Assembly (NCBI GenBank): GCA_964385715.1
Contig: CAYLRE010000299.1
Span: 1-5,873, forward strand
DNA: 5,873 bases
Origin: MB-PLM-2 sp964385715
GTDB lineage: Bacteria > Planctomycetota > Planctomycetia > Pirellulales > UBA7805
Reading direction: 5' to 3'
The notes under the pieces were generated by a model. The model saw nothing but the letters and a program-made list of their open reading frames with translations, did not search any database and was not told where the DNA came from. This document shows, one piece after another, positions 1-5,873 of the stretch (position 1 is the stretch's first letter; each line of letters opens with the position of its first letter). The translations under genes were made by a program, and so were the position numbers.

Positions 1-22
1 CGGCCCGTTGCGGACGGATTCT

Positions 23-3000
23 ATGCCTGCGAACGAACAAACTTGGCGCGACATGAAGGCCTTGCACTTGGTGTTTGGCATCTCTTCGTGCATTTTGCTG
101 GTGGCTACGCTGTGGCTGTTGGCTTCCGATCACAATCGCGAGTACAAGACGTACCAGCAGGACTTCGAGGCGAAAGAGACCTGGATCAAGAACGCCCAGA
201 TCGCCGAGTTCCAAACGGTCCGGTTCTCCCAGGAGTCGGAGCGACTACACGACGCGTTGCTCAAGACTCGCTATCAACTTCCCGACGCAAATCTGGTCAA
301 CGAGTTTTTGGCAGCCCTGCCTGCCGATGACGAGTTCCAGACAGTCAAGCCGCTTATCGAAGCGAAGATGGCGGAGTTGAAGGAACTCTCTTCTTCTTTG
401 CCACCTGCCAGCGCGGCCAGTGACGAGGGTGCCTCTTCTGAAGATAAGGATAAATTGGCAGCGTTTGCTGCCGCACGCCAAGATCTGTTCGCTCTGATGC
501 GTGGTCCGATTGCTCGCCTGCAATACATTGAAGATCAGGCGGCCCAGAAGAAGAAGGCTCGCAGCGCCAAGCTCGACGAGGCCAAGAGTAAGTACGACCT
601 GGCAGTTCGCGACGTTAAGGGTGCCGAGACGCTGCACAAGCTCGAGGCCGAGATCGATAAGATCAAGAACGGAGCGGACGAAAACGACATGACGAGCGTT
701 GCCGCTTACACGCTCGCCTTCCAGACTGCCAATCTGCAGCGTTCGGCTCTAGAGTCGATTGTGAAGCAGTTGACCGATGCAGAGACGAATGCTCAAAAGG
801 AACTGGCCGCCCATTCCGCCCGCCGCGACGCCCTGGTCGATGCGTTGCCACAAGCGAGCAAGAACATCATCGGGATGCCGATTCTTGACGCCTTTGGTGG
901 ACCATGGAAGCCAAAGCAAAACTGGTTGCCGAACCTGACCATTCCGAATGGTAGCTTCGGTGAGATTGCTCGCTTCGATCGTTGTATCTCCTGCCACTTA
1001 GGTATCGATAAGTCGGCGCCCGGGACGGCAGACGTGCCGGCTTATCCTGCTCGTCATGAAGTCACGGTTCTGCTCGCTACGCCCGAAGAAGCTCCTGCGG
1101 CGAAGGACGACGAGGGGAACGAGCGAAAGATCGACACGCAGTCGCTCTACGGAATCGTGCTGGCCGACGAAGGCTGGAACGAGCCGACCGACGTTTCGAT
1201 TCAAGTGGTCTGGCCCGAAGAGGCCGGCGCCCGCGCCGGTTTGCAGATGGGTGATACGATCACCCACATCCGCGTTGGTGATCGCGTTGAGAAGGTGAAT
1301 ACCCGTGCTGAAGCCTTGCGTTATCTGGTCGAACAGGCCCCTTGGGGTGAGTTGATCGAAGTCACCGTCCAACGAGGCCTGCCGCAACCGTACAGCACGC
1401 ATCCACGTCTTGATCTGTTTGTTGGTTCGCTCAGCCCGCACAAGATTGAAGACATGGGCTGCACGATCTGCCACGAAGGGCAGGGGAGTGCCACCGAGTT
1501 TAAGTGGGTTTCGCACACGCCGGATAACCCGGAGCAGGCACACGAGTGGGCTCGCAAGCACGGCTATTTCAACAATCATCACTGGATCTTCCCGATGCGG
1601 CCGAACCGCTTCATCGAGAGTTCCTGCATGAAGTGTCATCACGAAGTGGAGCAACTCGCTCCGAGCGAGCGATTCCCGGAGCCTCCAGCACCTAAGCTGA
1701 CCGAAGGTTACGACCTGGTTCGCTCGATTGGTTGCTATGGCTGCCACGAGATCAATGGCTACGACGGGCCTGAGACTCGTATCGGTCCCGATCTTCGCAA
1801 TGAGCCGCCTTACTTCGCGGCCGCCGCGCAGCTGAAGTACCTGCTTGGTCCGCAGAAAGAGAAGTTCCAGGGTGAACTCGCTTCGAACGGTGAAGGTGAT
1901 GGTCAGGCGGCGTTGATGAATGCCGTGAAGACGCTCAGCGAAATGGACAGCCTGTCGCATCAGGTTGCCCACCATCCGGAAGATGACGCCTCGCGAAATC
2001 GTCTCTACTTCTTGTTGCAGAGCGATGCCGAACGAGCCGACGCAGCTAGCCGACTGTTGGCTGATCCAGGTCTCTCTGGCGAGATGCGAGACATTGCCAG
2101 TCAGTTGAAGAATTCGCCGGAGGGCGTTTCCTTCGCCGATCGGCAAAAGCTTGTCGATTTCCTAAGAGACGACCAAGAGGCAGGGGAGCCGACGTTGCGG
2201 CCCGATGCCAAGCAGATTGCCGATCAGTTGGCGACGCCGACCTTGCTTAGCAAGGGCGCTCACAAGTTGGGCGAACTGTTGAAGACGGTCGAATCGCCTG
2301 GTAGCTTGCGACGAGTCGGTCCGAGTTTGCGTCACGTGGCAAGCAAACTTGGTGGCGATACGCTCTATCGCTGGATCTTCGATCCGCGTTCGATTCGCCC
2401 GACCAGCAAGATGCCGCGATTTTTCTCGCATCACAAGCATTACGATTACTTGACCGATGCGAGCGCGAAGACTGCCGACAACTTCGAGACGATCGAGGCA
2501 TACAGTGCCGCGGTCTACTTGCTCGATAAGAGTCAGCCGTTTGAATATCTGCCTGTGCAGGACGGGGTGACCGAAGAGCCCGACTTTGATCGTGGCCGCA
2601 CGATGTTCCGCACCAAGGGCTGCCTCGCCTGTCATCAGCACAGCGAAGATCCTTCCGATCCCGAATCGCTGCTTGGTGAATCGACTCAAGGGCCGAACCT
2701 GAGCGAACTTGGGAAGAAGCTTCGTAGTGAGAAGGGTAAGAAGTGGCTGCATAGCTGGATGCTTGGCCCGAGCCACTACAACTTGCGGACGCGGATGCCG
2801 AACGTGATGCTTGAGCCGGAGGCCTTGCTCGACGAAGAGGGCAAGACGCAAGAGCAGGACGGCAAGGTTCGCAAGTACGATCCGGCTGCCGACATCACGC
2901 TTTACTTGCTTGGTGAAGATTGGAAAGCGGACGAAGATAAACTTGCCCCGCTTACCGCCGAACAGCTTAAGAGCCTAGATGCGTTGGCCTACGAGTATCT

Positions 3001-4924
3001 CGAGAGCGCCTTCCCCGAGGTGCGAGCGAAGCGATATCTGGCCAACGGAATTCCGCAAAAGGTTGCCAGCAAGCTCGTCGGCCACGAAGTTGAATTGGCC
3101 GTCGATGAGAATGCCGAGCTATCGGACGCCGATCGAGAAGCCGACTTGCTCGAAAAGAAACTGAATTACGTCGGTCGTCGCACGATCGGCAAGCTCGGTT
3201 GTGCCGGCTGTCACGATGTACCCGGTCTGGAAGCGGCCAAGCCGATTGGTACCACGCTGGCCGACTGGGGTCGCAAAGAATCTTCCAAGCTGGCCTTCGA
3301 GCACATCACCGAATATCTCGGCGTGCAGCAGAGTCAGTTCGGCGAGAAGCACGGCGATCACGCGGAGCATGGAGGTGAAGGACACCATGAACATGAGCAC
3401 ATCGATCCGGTGAAGTGGGATTTGAATGGCCGCGACGCCGGCTACTTCATCGAAGCGATGCACCATCATCAGCGTGAAGGTTTCTTGTGGCAGAAGTTGC
3501 GTGAGCCACGCAGCTACGATTACCACAAGACCGATGCCAAGGGTTACAACGAACGGCTGCGAATGCCGCTGTTCAATTGGAATAAAGACGAGCAAGGTGA
3601 GCTGACCGAATCGGGTCGCCGCGAGATTGAATCGGTGATGACCTTCGTGCTCGGTCTCGTGGCCGAACCGCCGGCGCCGGAGTATGTCTTCGATCCGGGC
3701 GAGCGTGGTAATGCGATCGTCGAAGGTGAGAAGGTGCTGGCCCGCTTCAACTGTGCCGGCTGTCACGTGCTGACGCTCGATCGCTGGGATATCGATTTCG
3801 ATCCGGCTTTGCATGCCTTTGAGCCGGTGTCTTCCGATCCAGGTTATCCGTTCGTGGAACCATTCTTCACGCCTGATGAGATTGCCGCCACCGTGAAGAC
3901 GGCCGCCAATGGCAAGCAGCAGGCAATTCTCCGTGGTATGCCCCGTTTGGACGCTTCCGGCATCCCAGAAGAACTCGTCTACATTGAAGACGACGAAGAG
4001 TTTATCCCGACTTCTGAATTGGAAGAGGGAGAGGACTTTGACGAAAACAGCCTGTTCGGTACCCCGGTTGAGCTTTGGCAGCCGGCGGTGATCAGCGGCA
4101 ATGTGTTCGATGTAAAGGCACCATTGCCGACGATTCCGTCCGATATTATTAGCCGGCACACACCAGGCCGTGGCGGAGCGTTCGCCCGTTGGCTGATTCC
4201 GCAGGCCTTGGAGCTGGAGAATAGCCAAGGCGGTAGTGAGGCCTGGGCTTGGGTTCCGCCGCCACTGATCGACCAAGGACGCAAGACGCAGCCTGAGTGG
4301 TTACACGACTTCTTGCTCGACCCGCACATGATTCGCCCCGCGGCGATTCTACGGATGCCGAAGTTCAATATGTCGAGCGATGAAGCGACCAAGTTGGTCC
4401 ATTACTTCGCGGCTCGAGATAACTCGGAGTACCCGCATCAGTTCAACTACCGAACGCGTCGTGAACATCTCGAAGCTCGTGAGGCGGAGTACGCCGAAAA
4501 GTTGGCCGCCGATGGCGAGACGGGCACCCGTTTCGAGGATGCCTTTGAGATCGTGGTCAACAAAGAAGGCTGTGTGAAGTGTCACTTGGTGTCGGACTTC
4601 GATCCCGGCGGATCGCCACGAGCCAAGGGACCGAACCTGGCGGACGTGACTCGACGATTGCAGGCGGATTACCTGAAGCGTTGGTTGGCCAAGCCGGATT
4701 CCATTCTGCCTTACACGAAGATGCCGGTGAACTTCCCGTACGGACCGGAGGGCTTCATTATGAAGGATCCGGAGACGGGTGAGAGCGTCCAGCTCTACCA
4801 TGGTGATAGCACGCAGCAAATCGACGGTATTGTTGATCTGCTGATGAACTTGGATACCTACCTAGAGGAGCAAATTTCGATCAAGGATAAGGTCAGCGGC
4901 GATTCGCCCCCCGCCGAGCAGTAG
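23..4924 (+). CDS. Membrane-anchored octahaem cytochrome c with internal PDZ domain and five tandem cytochrome-c modules
   Basis: Numbered from the ATG at 23, the protein has about 1,633 residues. Residues 13-35 form one hydrophobic helix without a clear cleavage site, so it is probably an N-in anchor with the rest outside the membrane. Residues 40-290 are charged and helical, with coiled-coil character strongest at 167-225. Eight CxxCH haem c sites start at Cys321, 480, 535, 571, 867, 1060, 1244 and 1517. A PDZ-like domain (about 373-452, with AGLQMGD near 405-411) separates haems 1 and 2. Haems 4-8 sit in repeated modules ending in [RK]MP motifs (Met797, 925, 1181, 1445, 1567), candidate axial ligands. 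The likely role is electron transfer in a respiratory chain, possibly with a cytochrome b complex; this is inferred. Start choice: ATG 23 precedes MPANEQTW and follows a weak GGACGG; TTG at 8 is in frame and the frame stays open to the window edge, so an earlier start is possible. The stop is TAG at 4922-4924. Confidence 0.95.
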   Translation: MPANEQTWRDMKALHLVFGISSCILLVATLWLLASDHNREYKTYQQDFEAKETWIKNAQIAEFQTVRFSQESERLHDALLKTRYQLPDANLVNEFLAALPADDEFQTVKPLIEAKMAELKELSSSLPPASAASDEGASSEDKDKLAAFAAARQDLFALMRGPIARLQYIEDQAAQKKKARSAKLDEAKSKYDLAVRDVKGAETLHKLEAEIDKIKNGADENDMTSVAAYTLAFQTANLQRSALESIVKQLTDAETNAQKELAAHSARRDALVDALPQASKNIIGMPILDAFGGPWKPKQNWLPNLTIPNGSFGEIARFDRCISCHLGIDKSAPGTADVPAYPARHEVTVLLATPEEAPAAKDDEGNERKIDTQSLYGIVLADEGWNEPTDVSIQVVWPEEAGARAGLQMGDTITHIRVGDRVEKVNTRAEALRYLVEQAPWGELIEVTVQRGLPQPYSTHPRLDLFVGSLSPHKIEDMGCTICHEGQGSATEFKWVSHTPDNPEQAHEWARKHGYFNNHHWIFPMRPNRFIESSCMKCHHEVEQLAPSERFPEPPAPKLTEGYDLVRSIGCYGCHEINGYDGPETRIGPDLRNEPPYFAAAAQLKYLLGPQKEKFQGELASNGEGDGQAALMNAVKTLSEMDSLSHQVAHHPEDDASRNRLYFLLQSDAERADAASRLLADPGLSGEMRDIASQLKNSPEGVSFADRQKLVDFLRDDQEAGEPTLRPDAKQIADQLATPTLLSKGAHKLGELLKTVESPGSLRRVGPSLRHVASKLGGDTLYRWIFDPRSIRPTSKMPRFFSHHKHYDYLTDASAKTADNFETIEAYSAAVYLLDKSQPFEYLPVQDGVTEEPDFDRGRTMFRTKGCLACHQHSEDPSDPESLLGESTQGPNLSELGKKLRSEKGKKWLHSWMLGPSHYNLRTRMPNVMLEPEALLDEEGKTQEQDGKVRKYDPAADITLYLLGEDWKADEDKLAPLTAEQLKSLDALAYEYLESAFPEVRAKRYLANGIPQKVASKLVGHEVELAVDENAELSDADREADLLEKKLNYVGRRTIGKLGCAGCHDVPGLEAAKPIGTTLADWGRKESSKLAFEHITEYLGVQQSQFGEKHGDHAEHGGEGHHEHEHIDPVKWDLNGRDAGYFIEAMHHHQREGFLWQKLREPRSYDYHKTDAKGYNERLRMPLFNWNKDEQGELTESGRREIESVMTFVLGLVAEPPAPEYVFDPGERGNAIVEGEKVLARFNCAGCHVLTLDRWDIDFDPALHAFEPVSSDPGYPFVEPFFTPDEIAATVKTAANGKQQAILRGMPRLDASGIPEELVYIEDDEEFIPTSELEEGEDFDENSLFGTPVELWQPAVISGNVFDVKAPLPTIPSDIISRHTPGRGGAFARWLIPQALELENSQGGSEAWAWVPPPLIDQGRKTQPEWLHDFLLDPHMIRPAAILRMPKFNMSSDEATKLVHYFAARDNSEYPHQFNYRTRREHLEAREAEYAEKLAADGETGTRFEDAFEIVVNKEGCVKCHLVSDFDPGGSPRAKGPNLADVTRRLQADYLKRWLAKPDSILPYTKMPVNFPYGPEGFIMKDPETGESVQLYHGDSTQQIDGIVDLLMNLDTYLEEQISIKDKVSGDSPPAEQ
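1139..1378 (+). other. PDZ-like domain inserted between haems 1 and 2 of the octahaem cytochrome
   Basis: Residues about 373-452 (numbered from ATG 23) begin QSLYGIVL and run to VTVQRG. They contain the arrangement typical of bacterial HtrA-type PDZ domains: a polar turn, then GARAGLQMGDTITHI, a strand, a helix (TRAEALRYLVEQ) and a closing strand (LIEVTVQRG). PDZ domains bind peptide C-termini or extended strands, so this part may dock the cytochrome to a partner subunit. There are no protease catalytic residues nearby. The fold call rests on motif recognition alone. Confidence 0.8.
1700..4740 (+). repeat. Five diverged tandem cytochrome-c-like modules (haems 4-8)
   Basis: Five segments share one plan. 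First comes a lead-in helix before the haem site (GYDLVRSIGC, GRTMFRTKGC, GRRTIGKLGC, GEKVLARFNC, AFEIVVNKEGC). A GPxL-like turn follows (GPDL/GPSL, GPNL, GTTL, PPPL, GPNL), then an aromatic-rich helix ending in xxP, then a Met-Pro motif (KMPRF, RMPNV, RMPLF, RMPKF, KMPVN). This matches class I cytochrome c logic, where CxxCH binds haem and a distal Met completes coordination. Spacing from haem to Met varies from about 50 to about 225 residues because of insertions. Haems 6 and 7 share an exact 16-base run (3200-3215 and 3752-3767) over their CAGCH sites. Confidence 0.75.
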
Positions 4925-5052
4925 TACAGCGGATGGGGGCTGACGAAGCTCTCGCCTTCGAGTCGACGAGAATGTCTCGGGGATTCAACCCAAAACGGTC
5001 GTTCAAAGCGTGCGTTGACGGCACAGCTGCGACCTTCGCGGGATGGTTGGTT

Positions 5053-5063
5053 GTGCCTAGCAC
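5053..5063. repeat. Small palindrome directly upstream of the -10 box
   Basis: GTGC-CTA-GCAC is a perfect 4+3+4 inverted repeat. With G-T pairs and one flanking G-C pair it extends to seven pairs (5050-5056 with 5060-5066). It occupies the spacer just before TATAAT, a usual place for a regulator to bind, but it is short enough to be chance. Confidence 0.25.
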
Positions 5064-5066
5064 GGC

Positions 5067-5072
5067 TATAAT
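5067..5072 (+). promoter_or_regulatory. Likely sigma70-type promoter (-10 box TATAAT) for the lipoprotein gene
   Basis: A perfect TATAAT lies in otherwise G+C-rich intergenic DNA, in the orientation of the downstream gene. No good -35 hexamer occurs at 15-19 base spacing; the best-looking nearby TTGGTT (5047-5052) is only 14 bases away. The promoter may therefore be weak, activator-dependent, or use a different -35 rule. Transcription would start near 5079-5080, giving a leader of about 220 bases before the ATG at 5300. Confidence 0.55.
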
Positions 5073-5079
5073 CACACAG

Positions 5080-5299
5080 ACCGTTTGGGTGGTTTTTCGC
5101 AGGCGTTTGTCCGAAGTTGGGCGAGGTGCGAGCTCTCCACAATCACCCCGCGACGCCGCAATGACGCGGCAGCGACTTGGCGCGGATCGCGGCTCAAGAA
5201 ACTTGATCGACCCCGTGATTCGCGGATTGCAGCTGACAGGGGACCACCGGACGTTTCCCTCGAGGCATTGATCCTGACTCTATGGAGGCAATTGGAACG
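5080..5299 (+). other. Predicted long 5' leader of the lipoprotein mRNA
   Basis: If the TATAAT box is used, about 220 untranslated bases precede the start codon. Visible local structure includes GCCGC-AATGAC-GCGGC (5155-5170) and a six-pair stem with one G-U pair, AGGGGA with TTCCCT (5238-5243 and 5255-5260). The CCTC inside the CCTCGAGG palindrome (5258-5265) could pair with the ribosome binding site at 5284-5288. I recognise no known riboswitch class, so a regulatory function is only a possibility. Confidence 0.3.
5284..5288 (+). promoter_or_regulatory. Ribosome binding site GGAGG for the lipoprotein gene
   Basis: GGAGG lies 11 bases upstream of the ATG at 5300, slightly longer than usual spacing. 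It is the strongest Shine-Dalgarno match in the intergenic region. Together with the signal peptide that begins right at this ATG, it fixes the start. Confidence 0.7.
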
Positions 5300-5873
5300 A
5301 TGAAGAATACGACACAACGACGATGGCTGCTTTCCTTGCTCCTGCCGGTAGTTGCACTCGGCTGTGGACAGAGCTCGCTTACGGATCGTGGAGATGATGC
5401 CGAAAATCGGCTCGCTCAACTGGACGTCAACCATGCCCTGGCGACGCCTGGCGAAGCGGAAGTCTCGCTCGTCGCCAACGAATGGGGAACGCTCAAGGGC
5501 AAGTTCGTCCTCGATGGCAAAGCTCCCGCCGCGGCCAAGTTGAAGATCACCAAAGATCAAGCGTTCTGCGGTCCCTTTGGTTTGACCAGTGAAGATCTCG
5601 TGGTCAGCGATGATGGTGGAATTCGTGACATCTTCATTTGGGTTCGGGTCAAGAGGAGCACGAAGCTCAAGATTCATCCCGACTATGACAGTGACGCGGA
5701 CGCGACCATTCGCATTACGAATAAGGACTGCCGGTATGAACCGCACTCTCTCGTTCTGCGAGCAGGTCAGAAGCTAGAACTGGGGAATGACGACAAGGTG
5801 GCCCACAACGTCAACCTACCGTTCACCAAGAACCAACCCTACAACCGCATCATTCCTCCTAGCGGCACGGATA
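5300..5873 (+). CDS. Secreted lipoprotein with cupredoxin-like/methylamine-utilisation-type features (3' end outside window)
   Basis: The first 191 codons are present and the frame is still open at the window edge. Residues 1-21 form a signal peptide (Arg7-Arg8, then a Leu/Val-rich core) ending in ALGC, so Cys22 is the probable lipidated residue after signal peptidase II cleavage. Residues 23-60 look like a flexible linker. From about residue 62 (WGTLKGKFVLDG) the sequence is strand-rich. It continues with FCGPFGL (Cys90), GGIRDIFIWVRV, NKDCRYEPHSLVLRAGQ (Cys144, His149) and NDDKVAHNVN (His169). I associate this pattern with planctomycete proteins often labelled methylamine utilisation protein or cupredoxin-like. 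The Cys/His set could bind copper or form a disulfide (Cys90-Cys144); both are inference. A good ribosome binding site precedes the start. The gap and its own promoter suggest it is not in one operon with the cytochrome gene. The exact function is unknown. Confidence 0.88.
   Translation, partial: MKNTTQRRWLLSLLLPVVALGCGQSSLTDRGDDAENRLAQLDVNHALATPGEAEVSLVANEWGTLKGKFVLDGKAPAAAKLKITKDQAFCGPFGLTSEDLVVSDDGGIRDIFIWVRVKRSTKLKIHPDYDSDADATIRITNKDCRYEPHSLVLRAGQKLELGNDDKVAHNVNLPFTKNQPYNRIIPPSGTD

Larger units (their letters stand above)
4988..5090. repeat. Imperfect 12-bp inverted repeat flanking the promoter
   Basis: The left arm ACCCAAAACGGTC (4988-5000) is the reverse complement of the right arm GACCGTTTGGGT (5079-5090) except for one extra A. 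The arms are 78 bases apart and enclose the TATAAT box. Two bases after the right arm comes a TTTTT run (5093-5097). In a read-through transcript from the cytochrome gene the arms could pair and the T run could help termination. A transcript started at the internal promoter would carry only the right arm. The arm pairing is seen directly; any role is inference. Confidence 0.4.
4925..5299. other. Intergenic region with promoter, inverted repeats and long leader; no gene recognised
   Basis: This 375-base gap separates the cytochrome gene from the lipoprotein gene. Open frames cross it on both strands, but none has a convincing ribosome binding site, a recognisable motif or a composition like the neighbouring genes. 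No clear terminator follows the cytochrome stop codon: the nearest hairpin (CTCG-CCTT-CGAG at 4951-4962) is only four pairs and lacks a T tract. The informative parts are the inverted repeat at 4988-5090, the TATAAT box at 5067-5072 and the leader downstream of it. Confidence 0.7.

Noticed and set aside
998..2146. Minus-strand open frame of 382 codons inside the cytochrome gene
   Set aside because: It lies wholly antisense to a gene with eight haem motifs and a clear protein signature. Its translation is Arg/Leu-rich with no recognisable domain, as expected from codon bias on the opposite strand.
3200..3767. The exact 16-base repeat at haems 6 and 7 as evidence of recent duplication or recombination
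   Set aside because: The match covers the CAGCH haem motif plus one base, where shared residues and preferred codons can produce identity; flanking sequence is diverged.
3119..4276. Minus-strand open frame of 385 codons inside the cytochrome gene
   Set aside because: It is antisense to the haem 6-7 modules and has no family resemblance or evident ribosome binding site; it reflects the composition of the coding strand.
4944..4962. Rho-independent terminator after the cytochrome gene
   Set aside because: Only 4-5 bp stems (CGAAG/CTTCG or CTCG/CGAG) can form and no T run follows.
4988..5090. Miniature transposable element bounded by the 12-bp inverted repeats
   Set aside because: No target-site duplication flanks the arms and no second copy is visible in the window.
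4933..5271. Plus-strand open frame of 112 codons in the intergenic region
   Set aside because: It starts right after the cytochrome stop without a good ribosome binding site, runs through the TATAAT box and hairpins, and has an Arg-rich composition without motifs. A small gene cannot be fully excluded.
5072..5746. Minus-strand open frame of 224 codons across the gap and lipoprotein gene
   Set aside because: It covers the promoter, leader and signal peptide of a well-supported plus-strand gene and shows no motif of its own.

Overview
The window looks like chromosomal DNA from a planctomycete, probably of the Pirellulaceae (Rhodopirellula/Blastopirellula-like) type. This is inferred from a moderately high G+C content, a giant membrane-anchored multihaem cytochrome c with an internal PDZ domain, and a small lipoprotein with a cupredoxin-like C-terminal motif of a kind I associate with that phylum. 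No database search was possible, so the taxonomic call is a judgement.

Layout. (1) Positions 23-4924, plus strand: one very large gene of about 1,633 codons for a membrane-anchored octahaem cytochrome c. Its order is a short cytoplasmic tail, one membrane helix, a helical/coiled-coil stalk, haem 1, a PDZ domain, haems 2 and 3, then a chain of five cytochrome-c-like modules carrying haems 4-8, most with a downstream Met-Pro motif that could supply the axial ligand. (2) Positions 4925-5299: a 375-base intergenic region with a perfect TATAAT -10 box, an inverted repeat surrounding it, and a leader of about 220 bases. (3) From 5300 to the window edge, plus strand: the first 191 codons of a secreted lipoprotein with conserved Cys, His and Asn positions suggestive of a copper-binding or cupredoxin-like fold.

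Working together: both products should act outside the cytoplasmic membrane. The octahaem protein looks like an electron wire, probably tied to a quinol-oxidising complex (inferred; the upstream neighbour is outside the window). The lipoprotein may be another redox or copper protein, but its own promoter and the long gap suggest separate transcription. I see no tRNA, rRNA, CRISPR array, insertion sequence or phage gene. All minus-strand open frames lie antisense to the two genes or run through the gap, and look like by-products of codon bias.
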